The notes beneath the pieces are model-generated. The model was not told the origin of the DNA. It saw nothing but the letters and a program-made list of their open reading frames with translations, and made no database searches. From assembly GCF_965138505.1 (NCBI RefSeq), contig NZ_CBCSCO010000008.1, positions 1 to 64,000 of the forward strand: a stretch of DNA of 64,000 bases, given 5' to 3'. Both the position numbers and the translations under genes were made by a program. This DNA comes from Litorimonas haliclonae (GTDB taxonomy: Bacteria; Pseudomonadota; Alphaproteobacteria; Caulobacterales; Maricaulaceae). Numbering within the stretch: the first letter of the stretch is position 1; every line of letters begins with the position of its first letter. This document shows, in pieces, positions 43,440 to 52,911 of this stretch.

Positions 43440-44450
43440 ATGACGTTGCCCGATGAGATAAACATATCTGAGATTGCAACGATCCAACGTAAGTTTTTTG
43501 ACTTGGCGAATTCGCCGACCCAAGGTGGCGTGCGCGACTGTCTTGTCAATATACGCAAGCTAATCAGGGCTGAAGGGTCGTTCGCTTTTTATTTTCATAG
43601 AGGGTCCCCGGTCATCATCAGCGATAATATCGGGGAACAGGTTTCCGACTATATCTTCGCCCAATGGACAGGATTTGACCGTGACGGTAATTTTCTATTT
43701 GCGGATAAGGAACTTGAAACCATTAACCGAATGCGTCGTAGTTTAGGATCCGGCGTGCATCATGAACGGAAAATAGGGTCGCGCGACGTTATTCAGCAAA
43801 CAGATTATTTTAATAAAGCCTTCAAACCGGCCGGTATGCACCATGTTATCGGGATGAGCGCCCGTTTGCCGATCGGCGAGGCAGTGTTCGCATTCGGCTT
43901 TTCAGGCTCAAATGCGCCGGGTTTCAAAAATTCGCAAACGGAGAATCTTCTTGAGCTTATCCTTCCGGTTTTTGAACACACATTCAATCTTTTGGATGTC
44001 GATAGTCCGAGCGTGGGGGATATGGCTGAAAAAATTGACAGTCTTCCTTGCCCGGCAGCACTCGTGGATGAAGCAGGCCAAGTCATCTTCGCCAATGAGG
44101 ATTACCGAGAGAGGTCCGAAGACGTTCCCTCTTCGAGCCACATCCATAAAGTTGCGGGGCCTGTTCTTGATGACTGTCGACCCAGTGAACTTGTACTTAT
44201 TCTATCTCAATCCCGTCAGGCATTTGATTTATCCGCGACGGCAAAGCAAGCGGGCCTGAGTCCGCGTCAGGTCGAGATTGCGCGTCTATTGGCGCAGGGG
44301 GCAATGAATGGCGAAATCGCGGAACGGTTTGACATAAGCATTCACACGGTTCGAAGCCATGTTGAGAAAGTCATGGATTGTTTGGGGGTTACATCGCGCG
44401 CAGCGGTGCTTCCGGCTTTGATGCATCGGGCCTCAATTGTCATTCATTGA
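43440..44450 (+). CDS. LuxR-type transcriptional regulator
   Basis: This protein of about 336 residues starts at 43440, with AAAGGAG 8 bases upstream; a longer reading exists but lacks an RBS. The C-terminus (about 270-330) is a GerE/LuxR helix-turn-helix: LSPRQVEIARLLAQGAMNGE, then IAERFDISIHTVRSHVEKVM. The N-terminal 250 residues have GAF/PAS-like features (PCPAALVDEAGQVIFANEDY) but no recognisable AHL-binding motif. It may control the secreted-protein operon that begins 140 bases downstream. Confidence 0.8.
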   Translation: MTLPDEINISEIATIQRKFFDLANSPTQGGVRDCLVNIRKLIRAEGSFAFYFHRGSPVIISDNIGEQVSDYIFAQWTGFDRDGNFLFADKELETINRMRRSLGSGVHHERKIGSRDVIQQTDYFNKAFKPAGMHHVIGMSARLPIGEAVFAFGFSGSNAPGFKNSQTENLLELILPVFEHTFNLLDVDSPSVGDMAEKIDSLPCPAALVDEAGQVIFANEDYRERSEDVPSSSHIHKVAGPVLDDCRPSELVLILSQSRQAFDLSATAKQAGLSPRQVEIARLLAQGAMNGEIAERFDISIHTVRSHVEKVMDCLGVTSRAAVLPALMHRASIVIH

Positions 44451-44592
44451 ACCTGTGGAACCAAGGGGATAGGCCGTTTGCCCTATTTCAGGCGTTATTT
44501 GACTGTGGTAACCATCCATAAGTGAATTAAATGGTTTGTCTTAAGGCAGATAGCTTCAACGTGGGCGCGGTCGAACCTTCAGGAGTAAAAGA

Positions 44593-44997
44593 ATGAAACA
44601 TAAATATCTGGCTTTGTTCGGTTGTTTCATTCTGGCCTCCTGCGGGGGAGATGAAGGTATTCTTCAGCAGACAAATGTGACAGGGGCTGAAGTTGTTTCA
44701 GGTAAAGACAAGTATGATTTTGTCTATGACTTTACTTTGTATCCCGGCGCAGAAGTACAGTCACATATGACAGTGGCAGGTCAGACCATGGCTCTGTTCA
44801 AGTCGAAGGAAAGTGCAGACACACTGATAGAGTTTTATCGGGACCAGGCTCTGGCGCAGGGATTCAGTATTACCCTCGACAGGACGGCGGATGAAGATCC
44901 CTTCTTCAATGCCCGTCGTGATGATGGTGCCCGAACCGATGTAACGGTGACCGATGAGGGAGATCACAGATTGGTTGACCTAGTCATAGGCTCATAA
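44593..44997 (+). CDS. Small lipoprotein, first gene of the VWA operon
   Basis: This 134-residue protein has a lipobox LASC (Cys17). The mature part shows YDFTLYPGAEVQSHMTVAGQ and ADTLIEFYRDQALAQGFSIT, a pattern seen in periplasmic lipoproteins of unknown function. AGGAG precedes the ATG. The transglutaminase-like gene follows after 52 bases. Confidence 0.65.
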   Translation: MKHKYLALFGCFILASCGGDEGILQQTNVTGAEVVSGKDKYDFVYDFTLYPGAEVQSHMTVAGQTMALFKSKESADTLIEFYRDQALAQGFSITLDRTADEDPFFNARRDDGARTDVTVTDEGDHRLVDLVIGS

Positions 44998-45049
44998 ACC
45001 TTCGACAGGAAATTTCTCTATTTAATTTTTAGAGATCAGGGGGCAGTGA

Positions 45050-47359
45050 ATGGTAAGAATACATACGCGTACAGGATTGTTTCTCATTGCTCTAGTCTTC
45101 GTTCTTCTCCATCCGGTAACCTTATTGGCGGCGAACAAAACCTATATTGCTCCGGCAGCAGAACGGCAAAAAGCGCAACAACTGACGCAGTCTTATGAAG
45201 CGCTTGAGGCGCAAGTTCCAAAACATTTTTATGATGTGGATGCGCTCGCCGAGAGGCTTGATTATGAGGTGAAGGCTGCAGCGGATTTTGTCCGAGATGA
45301 CATACAGTATGACCCTTATCTGGGTGTGATGCGCGGACCGCAAGGCACGATTTCCGCCAGGGCAGGATCAAGTTGGGATCAAGCTGTTTTACTAGCCGCT
45401 TTGATCAATTCGATGGTGGGGGAGGCACTGATCGTTAAGGGAACTCTGGGGCCGGAAGATGTTGACCGATTATTGCTAGGAAGTTTCGGACAGCGAGCCA
45501 CTCCCGAAGACCCTTTATCAATTAACACAGTATCAGAGACCTTGGGTCCATTTTTGCCAGCCTCCCGAATGGAAGCTCTGAAGGCGGAGGCGCTGGAAAT
45601 CAATAGTGATGAATATAATTCCAGTACGGAAATCAAATCTCTGGCAGACCGTTTAGAAAAAGCCCTGAATGACGCTGGTGTGACCCTCGAAGGCGATCCT
45701 TCCGAACGCCTGGATAAATTACGCGAAAATCTTAGCGAAGAATACGTCTGGGTGCGATATCGAGATACACCGAATGATCCGTGGACAGATATTCATCCCG
45801 CTTTCGGATCAGCGATCCCACCTGAGATAGAGCCTGAAAAATTTATAGCGGATACCGTTCCGAAAGACCGGTTGCATGAAATTGAAATTCGCTTGAGTAT
45901 TGAACGTAAAGCCAATGGGCGTTTCGAGCGCATAGATGTCATGACGCCCTATCGACGTCCTGCGGCCAATTTGGCAGCAACGCAAATCAATCTTGCTATA
46001 GCGCCGAGTTCAGATGTCACAAGCGAAGGGGATGTCGGTTATTTCACGCCGATTCTGAATAACGCCAAGGCTCCGGGAGCGAAGGTGTTTTCCATGCTCG
46101 GATTGACGGCCTCCGCCGATGACGCGGCGGCGGGGCCTGATATTTTCAGACTCCTCGGTGAAAAAGCTGCAAAAGGTCTGGGGGCCTTAAATAGCGCTAC
46201 GGGTGATGAAGACAGCACTCCACGCCTCACCGGAGTCATTTTGGAGATAATCCACATTTCGCCGGGGGGAACCGAGACCAAAGAATCGCGCCGCCTTGTT
46301 GATTTTCGCGAAAGCGTTCCTGAAAATCCAGCAGCCCAAATTACCTTCATGGGAGTTCTGGATACGAATGTTGGTCCGGAAAATATTGCCCGCGCGCTTG
46401 AAACGCTGTTTGCGTCCGAGGCGATACGGGCGAAATCGTTGCCCTATATCGGGGCGTATTTGAACGGCAGAATGACGGCGGAAGAAGCAGTTTCTCATCC
46501 GGCTTTTTCATCCGAGAACTTGCCCAAAATCTGGACTGAGATGCTGCTCATGGGAGAGGCTTTTAACGGCGATGTTCAGGATAATGAGAGGGTCGTCCGC
46601 ACGGCACCGATGGTCTCCATGACGCGGATCAAGAGACAGACCCATGAAAACGGCCTCTTTGTTCAGGTTGTTGATATTTTGCGAGATGAAACCCTTGCTC
46701 TGCGCCGGGACGGCGATCAGGTCTTATATGACACAAGAGCAAATCTGGAGCAGGGTTTGCGTTTCACTCTGGCAGAACAGGCTCTAGCGCCCGGTACAAA
46801 GTCCTTGGCCTGGACGGATATGCCGATACAGAAGGTTCTTACCGATCCCGAAACAGTATTGAAGTGGGTTGACGACATCGGCGCATCAGACTGGCTGAGC
46901 GACAGAATGCTGGCGGATTTGGAAATGGGTAACGCCCTCGTTCAGGTCAAAAACACGACTGATTCGCGGTGGTGGCGTGTTAACATGCAAACTGGTCAGG
47001 TTTTGGGGATGGGACTTGAGGGTGGTGTAGAACTCACTGAATATTCGAAGATAGATTTCGCTCTTGGCGTATATACTTTGGTCATGCTGAAAAAAGGGGA
47101 CATGGATTGTATAGATACCTATCCCCGCAACATTGCAATGCAGAACTGCTGCCGTATCGGAAACGTCATGATGACGGCTGCGACAGCAGGCGCAGGAAGA
47201 GCCGTATCTTCTCAAGCGGCTGCTCTGGTCGATGACGCGTATCAGGCTGCATTGGGATATCTGACTCTCATGACTATTTGGGAGGCGCAGACGACAACTA
47301 TTACTCAAGTGGCGTCTAACTTCGGTACCGATCCGATCTGTACAGCCATAGTGGAATAA
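45050..47359 (+). CDS. Exported transglutaminase-like protein
   Basis: This 769-residue protein has a signal peptide (TGLFLIALVFVLLHPVTLLA). A transglutaminase-like core lies in the first 250 residues: AADFVRDDIQYDPYLGVMRG, SWDQAVLLAALINSMV and the conserved VRYRDTPNDPWTDIHPAFG. The usual catalytic Cys position reads Ser-Ser (RAGSSWDQA), so peptidase or crosslinking activity is doubtful. The C-terminal 80 residues hold a Cys-rich stretch (MDCIDTYPRNIAMQNCCRIG). It sits between a lipoprotein and a giant VWA protein, all apparently exported. Confidence 0.7.
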   Translation: MVRIHTRTGLFLIALVFVLLHPVTLLAANKTYIAPAAERQKAQQLTQSYEALEAQVPKHFYDVDALAERLDYEVKAAADFVRDDIQYDPYLGVMRGPQGTISARAGSSWDQAVLLAALINSMVGEALIVKGTLGPEDVDRLLLGSFGQRATPEDPLSINTVSETLGPFLPASRMEALKAEALEINSDEYNSSTEIKSLADRLEKALNDAGVTLEGDPSERLDKLRENLSEEYVWVRYRDTPNDPWTDIHPAFGSAIPPEIEPEKFIADTVPKDRLHEIEIRLSIERKANGRFERIDVMTPYRRPAANLAATQINLAIAPSSDVTSEGDVGYFTPILNNAKAPGAKVFSMLGLTASADDAAAGPDIFRLLGEKAAKGLGALNSATGDEDSTPRLTGVILEIIHISPGGTETKESRRLVDFRESVPENPAAQITFMGVLDTNVGPENIARALETLFASEAIRAKSLPYIGAYLNGRMTAEEAVSHPAFSSENLPKIWTEMLLMGEAFNGDVQDNERVVRTAPMVSMTRIKRQTHENGLFVQVVDILRDETLALRRDGDQVLYDTRANLEQGLRFTLAEQALAPGTKSLAWTDMPIQKVLTDPETVLKWVDDIGASDWLSDRMLADLEMGNALVQVKNTTDSRWWRVNMQTGQVLGMGLEGGVELTEYSKIDFALGVYTLVMLKKGDMDCIDTYPRNIAMQNCCRIGNVMMTAATAGAGRAVSSQAAALVDDAYQAALGYLTLMTIWEAQTTTITQVASNFGTDPICTAIVE

Positions 47360-47407
47360 GCCCGTATGGAAAAGCCGTTTTCTACTCGTGATTTTGCATA
47401 AGAGACT

Positions 47408-50400
47408 ATTATTATCGTTTATCTCAAACACATCTTTTATATCTGTCTTTTCGCGTTAATCGCAGAAATAGTTTTCGTATCCGCGAGGGCACAAACTCCG
47501 GACGCCTCCGAGTTGACCAGTACGTCTGACGTCGCCCCTGTCGAATTTACCCGACTTCAATTCCAGGACAATGTCGCGGAGGTAACTTTTGAACTGTCCA
47601 GCAACAGCACTGTCTATAGTTTTGATGTCGAAAACCCGATAGATATATATCGAATATCTGCAACGGCGCATGAGCCCGTTAGCATTTTTTTAAACGCCAA
47701 TCATATTGAGCTGAATGAGAAGAACCAGGCCACAAGTCGCACGCGGCTTACGTATGATCATTCCCAAGGTCTGGGCGATAGAACCGCTGTGTTACCTGAC
47801 ACACTATTTACGCCGGGCCGGATTTTTCTGGGGCTTGCATCTATAGACCCGGTCAAAGTTACATTGCGTGTTGAACGCATACCTCCCATTGCAACCCTCG
47901 ATAATCTTGGCAACAGTAAAGAAAAGGCCACCCGCACCAGAAACGACGTTGCTGCAATTTCCTCCGGCGAAACAACGTCTTGTTTGAAACCGGCAAGACT
48001 GATTGAGGGCGACATCGTCGATTTGAACCTCCTCACAGCGCCTAAATCCAAGACAAAACTTTATGTCTATGATAATGAAGGCAGGTCTATCGCCTATAAT
48101 GTCGCGCATCTGACGAGCGGTCTTAGATTGCCTGGCGGGGCGGTCTGCGTCGTCACCCCGAAATCTGAGAAACCGATTGGGTGGCGCCTTTTGACCAAAA
48201 CCAGCGAATATTCGGAGGTTCCGTGGGAACCTAACCGCGACCTGAATGACGTTACCAGTGGCCCCAGGCTTTCCCTTGGAGAGCCTTTTGTCATGCCGCT
48301 GGATTCTCCTGATATTGATACGTTTAATTTAGCGCATCTTGCCGAGAAAACGCCGGTTAGCCTTAAGGTTAGAAGTGCGGTGCCGGTCAAAATGTGTTTG
48401 CGACAAGGGGAAGGAGTAAATGAATGTCTAGAAGGTCAGAGGTTACAACTCTCGCCTTTTTCCATCACCCAAGAGACACACATATCTGTAGAGAATAAAT
48501 TCGACAGGAGCGCTGCATATGAACTTACACTCGAGTCGGTTGACGCAAACCCGTCCGAGGCTGTGTTCGAACCCAACCGGGATGTGGATTACCAGCCTTT
48601 GATAGACGGGGCTTTTCGCAAAATCGGCCAACTCAATGCCGATGATGATGTCGATACTATTGGTTTTGATACTGGTAACGAGTCCCAGCTCTGGCGGATT
48701 CGGGTTTTGGGGGAATCGGTGAACAGCCTCTATGTGAGAAACGCGCGCGGAAACATTGCCGAAGTGAGACGGCAGCATAAAGGCCGGAGCCTAACGACTC
48801 CCGACTTTTACCTTGAGCCCGGCCCTGCCTATATCCGGCTTTCAGGTGTTGCAGGGGAATATAAGGTTATAGCCAAACCGCTCGGTCAACCTCGCCAGGA
48901 TTCGGAACGGGAGCCCAATGATGATCTGCCGCGACGTGTTATTTTTGGGAAACCCGTCACAGGAGTTTTGTCTGAGGGAGAGAAGGACAAATTTTCACTT
49001 TTTCTACCGAAAGAGGCAGAGCTCGAGATTTCGGTCGATGCGCCGGCAGGCTCAAGATATAATATGGGCCTGTGGGCGGCCTCTAAACAGTCTTCAAAAG
49101 GTTTGGAACGCACAACGGTAGAACCGGGCGGCTGGAAAAGATCCATTCGCGTCCCGGCAGGGGAGCATATGCTGGAACTTTGGCCGCAGGCTGCCAGCCC
49201 GGCTGAGTATTCGGTGTCCGTAGATTATGCAAATCCGTTTAAAATCAAGGATCCGGGTAAAATCGATATGCGCGTGCGTGATGTCCCGCATATTCGGGCA
49301 TATTCCCAGTTCCGACAGCGGCTTAACGTTGTTTTGGATATAACTAATACCTCCAACTCTGATATATCGGGCACAATAGAGAGCTGGTTCGCGCGAGACG
49401 GCGTAGAGGTTTCACCGTCTCGTGTTTCTGTAAAGTCTGGAGAAACTACGGCAGTCGCCGTGAACCTCATTCTCCCGGACGATGTTTACGATGGGGAGCT
49501 ACCATTTTTTACGGCTCTTGTATCTCCTCAAGAAAATATTCTCGGTTCTGTAAAAGGTGCTGTGGCCGCTACGTCAGACGCACAGCCATTAGATCGCCTA
49601 CCGGCCATTCCCGTGCCGACAAAACTTTTGGGCGGCATCAATGTGGCGCATGCCGGATTGGGGGCAAAGTGGGTTGCGACAGAGGGCATCTCGATTGATG
49701 AAGACGGAGATTACACGCGCGGCAATCCGGCCGGTGCGGATAATCTCCCAGCATTGATTGATGGATATATTAGTCAGGGCGATAAAGGGTTTCTATCAAG
49801 AAACGGAAACAAGCCTTTACCTCCGGTTCTCGACTTACCGGGCGAAGCTCCCATCCCGATTGCCGGGGTCGGAATCAATACGCGCCTGGTTGAACCTTGG
49901 GGCTTGAGTCGCTTCGCCATAGATGTGTCGGCGAATGGGAATAGTTGGCAGGAAGTTTTGAACACGACACATCATATCTGGGGAAAGACGGCCTATTATG
50001 TATTTCCGAAGAGGCCTGTTGAGGCGAAATTTGTGCGTCTCCGTGCTATTGTAAACGGGGTGGAAAACACCGCGCCCATTGCGCTTAACGGGCTTGAAGT
50101 AATTGCAGAGCCTGGTCACTCGGGATTGCAGAACCTCAATGTGGCCACCGTTAAACTCGGGGCTCTGGTCACGGGGCAGAAACGAATGCAGCCGAGGCGA
50201 TACTTACAGATTGATGAAACCAAAAAAGACCTGATCAAATTGTCCGGACGGGAAGGTAATCCGAGCGAGTTCAATAACGCCATTACATTTCGCAATCAGC
50301 TCGAAGCCGAGATCGAAGCCATAGAATTGACCTATCCATCAGATATTTCCGAGGGCGGTCTGGATTATGAATGGGCGAAAACCGCTATCTTGTTCGCTTC

Positions 50401-52456
50401 GCCCAAAGGATCCGCCGGTCCGTTTCGCGAAATCGGTCGAATAGATCTGCCAAAAACCCCTCAGCCGGGTCAAGTTGTACGGTTTGACCTACCGGAATGG
50501 ACGCCTGCCAAGGCGGTAAAGGTCGAATATGAACACGACGAAGACTATTATTTTTATCCGCCTCAAGGGGTACGGATCATGGAAAGGCCGGAAAGCGATT
50601 CTTACAAATCCGTCTTGGGAACATGGGGTGAGCGAGCGACGACAAGAGCTTTGCCCGGAAACTATCAAGCACTACAACCTGCCGAAAATAAATCTTCCTT
50701 ATTGAGCTTTCTAGAAGATGGAGGCCAGACATTCTTACGAAATCTATCGAAGGATATCTTCAACATCTTGGCAGTGATCGGCACCGAGCAGAGTGGTGCT
50801 GTACCCAAGCTGTTATTGCCGGATCAGAACTTTCAGGAAGGTTTAGTTGAGTTTAATACCCGAACAGAAACCTGGCGCGTTGAAGCCAAAGGAGACACCA
50901 ATACGATTATTATTAAGACGCGCGGCAGTGAAGGATTTGACCCTGCAGTTATAGCGCGTGACCCTGACAGAAAAATTGTGGAACCGATTGAAAAAACTTC
51001 CTCAGATTACTCTGAAGTCGAAAAATATACTTTCCCGGTAGATCCTGGAGAGTTCCTGGATTTTGAAATTTCCGAGTCACAGAGGTCAACTGTCTTTCTG
51101 TTTGATCAGAGTCCGTCCGTGATTGGCTTTATCCCGAAAATCAGACGGGCTATTGTTGATTTCGCCGATAGTATTGTCTCGGGACGTGACGCCATACAGT
51201 TCAAGGCATTCGGCGGTGACTGGGCTGATGAAGACTGGTTTACGGATACCGAAGTTCTGAGGTCCGCCCTGGCCAACTATGTCGGCTCTGACAGGAGTGA
51301 CGGGGAAGGGGCGCTTGTCGATGCGGCAAAACTTCTGATGGAACGTGAAGGGTCTCGCGCTATTGTCATCATTACGGATGGCGATGTCGGTACAGCAGAA
51401 GACCTGATGATGACTTTACATCAATCGCGCGCCAGAGTTTTTGTCGTGAAAATACCTTCCTCGATTGACGGGTTTTCAAACCCGGCCTATTCCCAGCCTG
51501 TGACAGCGCTCTGGGCCGGACAAACGGGCGGCGAGCTCGCTTATGTTTTACAAAGCGAGGATATTTCGGTGGCCTATGCACGCGCGGCCGCGAGATTGTT
51601 GGGGCCCAAGCCCTATGCCATCCAAGCGGAAACAGATACTCGGGTCCTAAAACCCGGCTTTTTGACCGTGAGGCACTCCGACGAAAATTCTGAGGATGAG
51701 GCCAATTTCGCTCGGGCTTTGCGTCAGCTTATTATTCTTGATGCCTCGGGCAGTATGCTGAAACGGTTGGATGAGGGACGTCGAATCCATATTGCCAAAA
51801 CGGCCCTTAATACATTTCTTGCAGATCAGAAGGCACGGTCCGATAAAGGCGCAAATATATATCTGGGTTTGCGTATCTTTGGGGGAGAACCGCAATCCTG
51901 TGAGACGGATTTGATTGAGCCGGTTTCAAGTTTTAATTTTGAAACACTTAAATCAGCTATAGAGAATGTTCGGCCTCAGAATAATGCCAAAACGGCTATA
52001 GGTGCAGCCCTTAGTGCAGCGGGTAAAGACTTGGAGGACATCAAGCAACCGTCTTCCATTCTACTGATAACGGATGGTGAAGAGACCTGCGGTGGTAATC
52101 CAATGGAGGCCATTCGCGCATTGCAGGAGAAAGGTATCGATTCGCGGATCGATGTTGTCAGTTTTGCGCTTGATCCGGAAGTTGATCGACGATCATTTAA
52201 GGCTTGGGCAAAAGCAGGCGGAGGTGTGTTTGTCGACGCAAAAACGGGCGAAGACCTTGTGAAAGCTTTAAGGCGCTCAACCCAAATCCGTTATAGTGTT
52301 TTTCAGGGCGACAGGCTAGTGGCGAGCGGGGTTAGCGGAGATGAAAAAATTAAGCTTGCGGCGGGCTCCTATGATCTACGTGTAGACGGGCAGGCATCGC
52401 AAGTCTTTTCCATAAGACCTGCTGAAACGACTGAAGTGACGTTGACGCAAAACTGA
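47408..52456 (+). CDS. Giant secreted protein with PPC-like, discoidin-like and two VWA domains
   Basis: The frame is open from 47402. Codons from about 47414 spell a signal peptide (YLKHIFYICLFALIAEIVFV, then SARAQ), but no ATG, GTG or TTG precedes it. The first ordinary start, a TTG at 47513, lies after the cleavage site. I place the start provisionally at an ATT (47408). Of about 1680 residues, three PPC-like units follow with EPNxD motifs, then a CARDB-like stretch, and discoidin-like segments near 800-1000 (SRFAIDVSANGNSWQEVL). VWA1 is near 1230 (LFDQSPSV) and VWA2 near 1440 (IILDASGSM, LLITDGEETCGG), both with DxSxS metal sites. Confidence 0.75.
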   Translation: MIIVYLKHIFYICLFALIAEIVFVSARAQTPDASELTSTSDVAPVEFTRLQFQDNVAEVTFELSSNSTVYSFDVENPIDIYRISATAHEPVSIFLNANHIELNEKNQATSRTRLTYDHSQGLGDRTAVLPDTLFTPGRIFLGLASIDPVKVTLRVERIPPIATLDNLGNSKEKATRTRNDVAAISSGETTSCLKPARLIEGDIVDLNLLTAPKSKTKLYVYDNEGRSIAYNVAHLTSGLRLPGGAVCVVTPKSEKPIGWRLLTKTSEYSEVPWEPNRDLNDVTSGPRLSLGEPFVMPLDSPDIDTFNLAHLAEKTPVSLKVRSAVPVKMCLRQGEGVNECLEGQRLQLSPFSITQETHISVENKFDRSAAYELTLESVDANPSEAVFEPNRDVDYQPLIDGAFRKIGQLNADDDVDTIGFDTGNESQLWRIRVLGESVNSLYVRNARGNIAEVRRQHKGRSLTTPDFYLEPGPAYIRLSGVAGEYKVIAKPLGQPRQDSEREPNDDLPRRVIFGKPVTGVLSEGEKDKFSLFLPKEAELEISVDAPAGSRYNMGLWAASKQSSKGLERTTVEPGGWKRSIRVPAGEHMLELWPQAASPAEYSVSVDYANPFKIKDPGKIDMRVRDVPHIRAYSQFRQRLNVVLDITNTSNSDISGTIESWFARDGVEVSPSRVSVKSGETTAVAVNLILPDDVYDGELPFFTALVSPQENILGSVKGAVAATSDAQPLDRLPAIPVPTKLLGGINVAHAGLGAKWVATEGISIDEDGDYTRGNPAGADNLPALIDGYISQGDKGFLSRNGNKPLPPVLDLPGEAPIPIAGVGINTRLVEPWGLSRFAIDVSANGNSWQEVLNTTHHIWGKTAYYVFPKRPVEAKFVRLRAIVNGVENTAPIALNGLEVIAEPGHSGLQNLNVATVKLGALVTGQKRMQPRRYLQIDETKKDLIKLSGREGNPSEFNNAITFRNQLEAEIEAIELTYPSDISEGGLDYEWAKTAILFASPKGSAGPFREIGRIDLPKTPQPGQVVRFDLPEWTPAKAVKVEYEHDEDYYFYPPQGVRIMERPESDSYKSVLGTWGERATTRALPGNYQALQPAENKSSLLSFLEDGGQTFLRNLSKDIFNILAVIGTEQSGAVPKLLLPDQNFQEGLVEFNTRTETWRVEAKGDTNTIIIKTRGSEGFDPAVIARDPDRKIVEPIEKTSSDYSEVEKYTFPVDPGEFLDFEISESQRSTVFLFDQSPSVIGFIPKIRRAIVDFADSIVSGRDAIQFKAFGGDWADEDWFTDTEVLRSALANYVGSDRSDGEGALVDAAKLLMEREGSRAIVIITDGDVGTAEDLMMTLHQSRARVFVVKIPSSIDGFSNPAYSQPVTALWAGQTGGELAYVLQSEDISVAYARAAARLLGPKPYAIQAETDTRVLKPGFLTVRHSDENSEDEANFARALRQLIILDASGSMLKRLDEGRRIHIAKTALNTFLADQKARSDKGANIYLGLRIFGGEPQSCETDLIEPVSSFNFETLKSAIENVRPQNNAKTAIGAALSAAGKDLEDIKQPSSILLITDGEETCGGNPMEAIRALQEKGIDSRIDVVSFALDPEVDRRSFKAWAKAGGGVFVDAKTGEDLVKALRRSTQIRYSVFQGDRLVASGVSGDEKIKLAAGSYDLRVDGQASQVFSIRPAETTEVTLTQN

Positions 52457-52911
52457 CTTTCTTGGGTTTTAGAATGAGGAGGGTTGGCTGGTAGATACGA
52501 TGTCGATCGTCATATTTAGCCTACCTTCAACCCTACCTATCTTTTTAGTTCGTTCTCTAATTTTTCGGATATAGCCATAATCTAACAATCCCAAGTCATA
52601 TCTGAAATGCGTTTATTGACAGGGCATTCTCTATTCTAAACCTAGGGAGGTAACGTTCATTGCCGTTCAGCATTATTAGTCTTAGGGTAGTTCACTATTC
52701 AATGGCATTTTAGGTGAAATAGCTTCATTGGAATTATGTAACATAGTGTGTAAAAACTAATCTTGTTTTGACCTGCAGGCTACTGTTTTGATCGTATAAA
52801 AATGTTAGTTTGACGCCTCCCCAGTGCCCATCTTAAGTCTGCCGTCACATAGTATAATGCAGCGATGAAAAATCAGTGGTCTAAGGTCTGCAATGGGGAT
52901 AATATACCCTT
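52457..52911 (+). other. Intergenic region, no gene seen
   Basis: These 455 bases between the VWA gene and integrase B are AT-rich and hold no supported gene. A 20-base sequence at 52881-52900 resembles 42132-42151. Confidence 0.5.
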
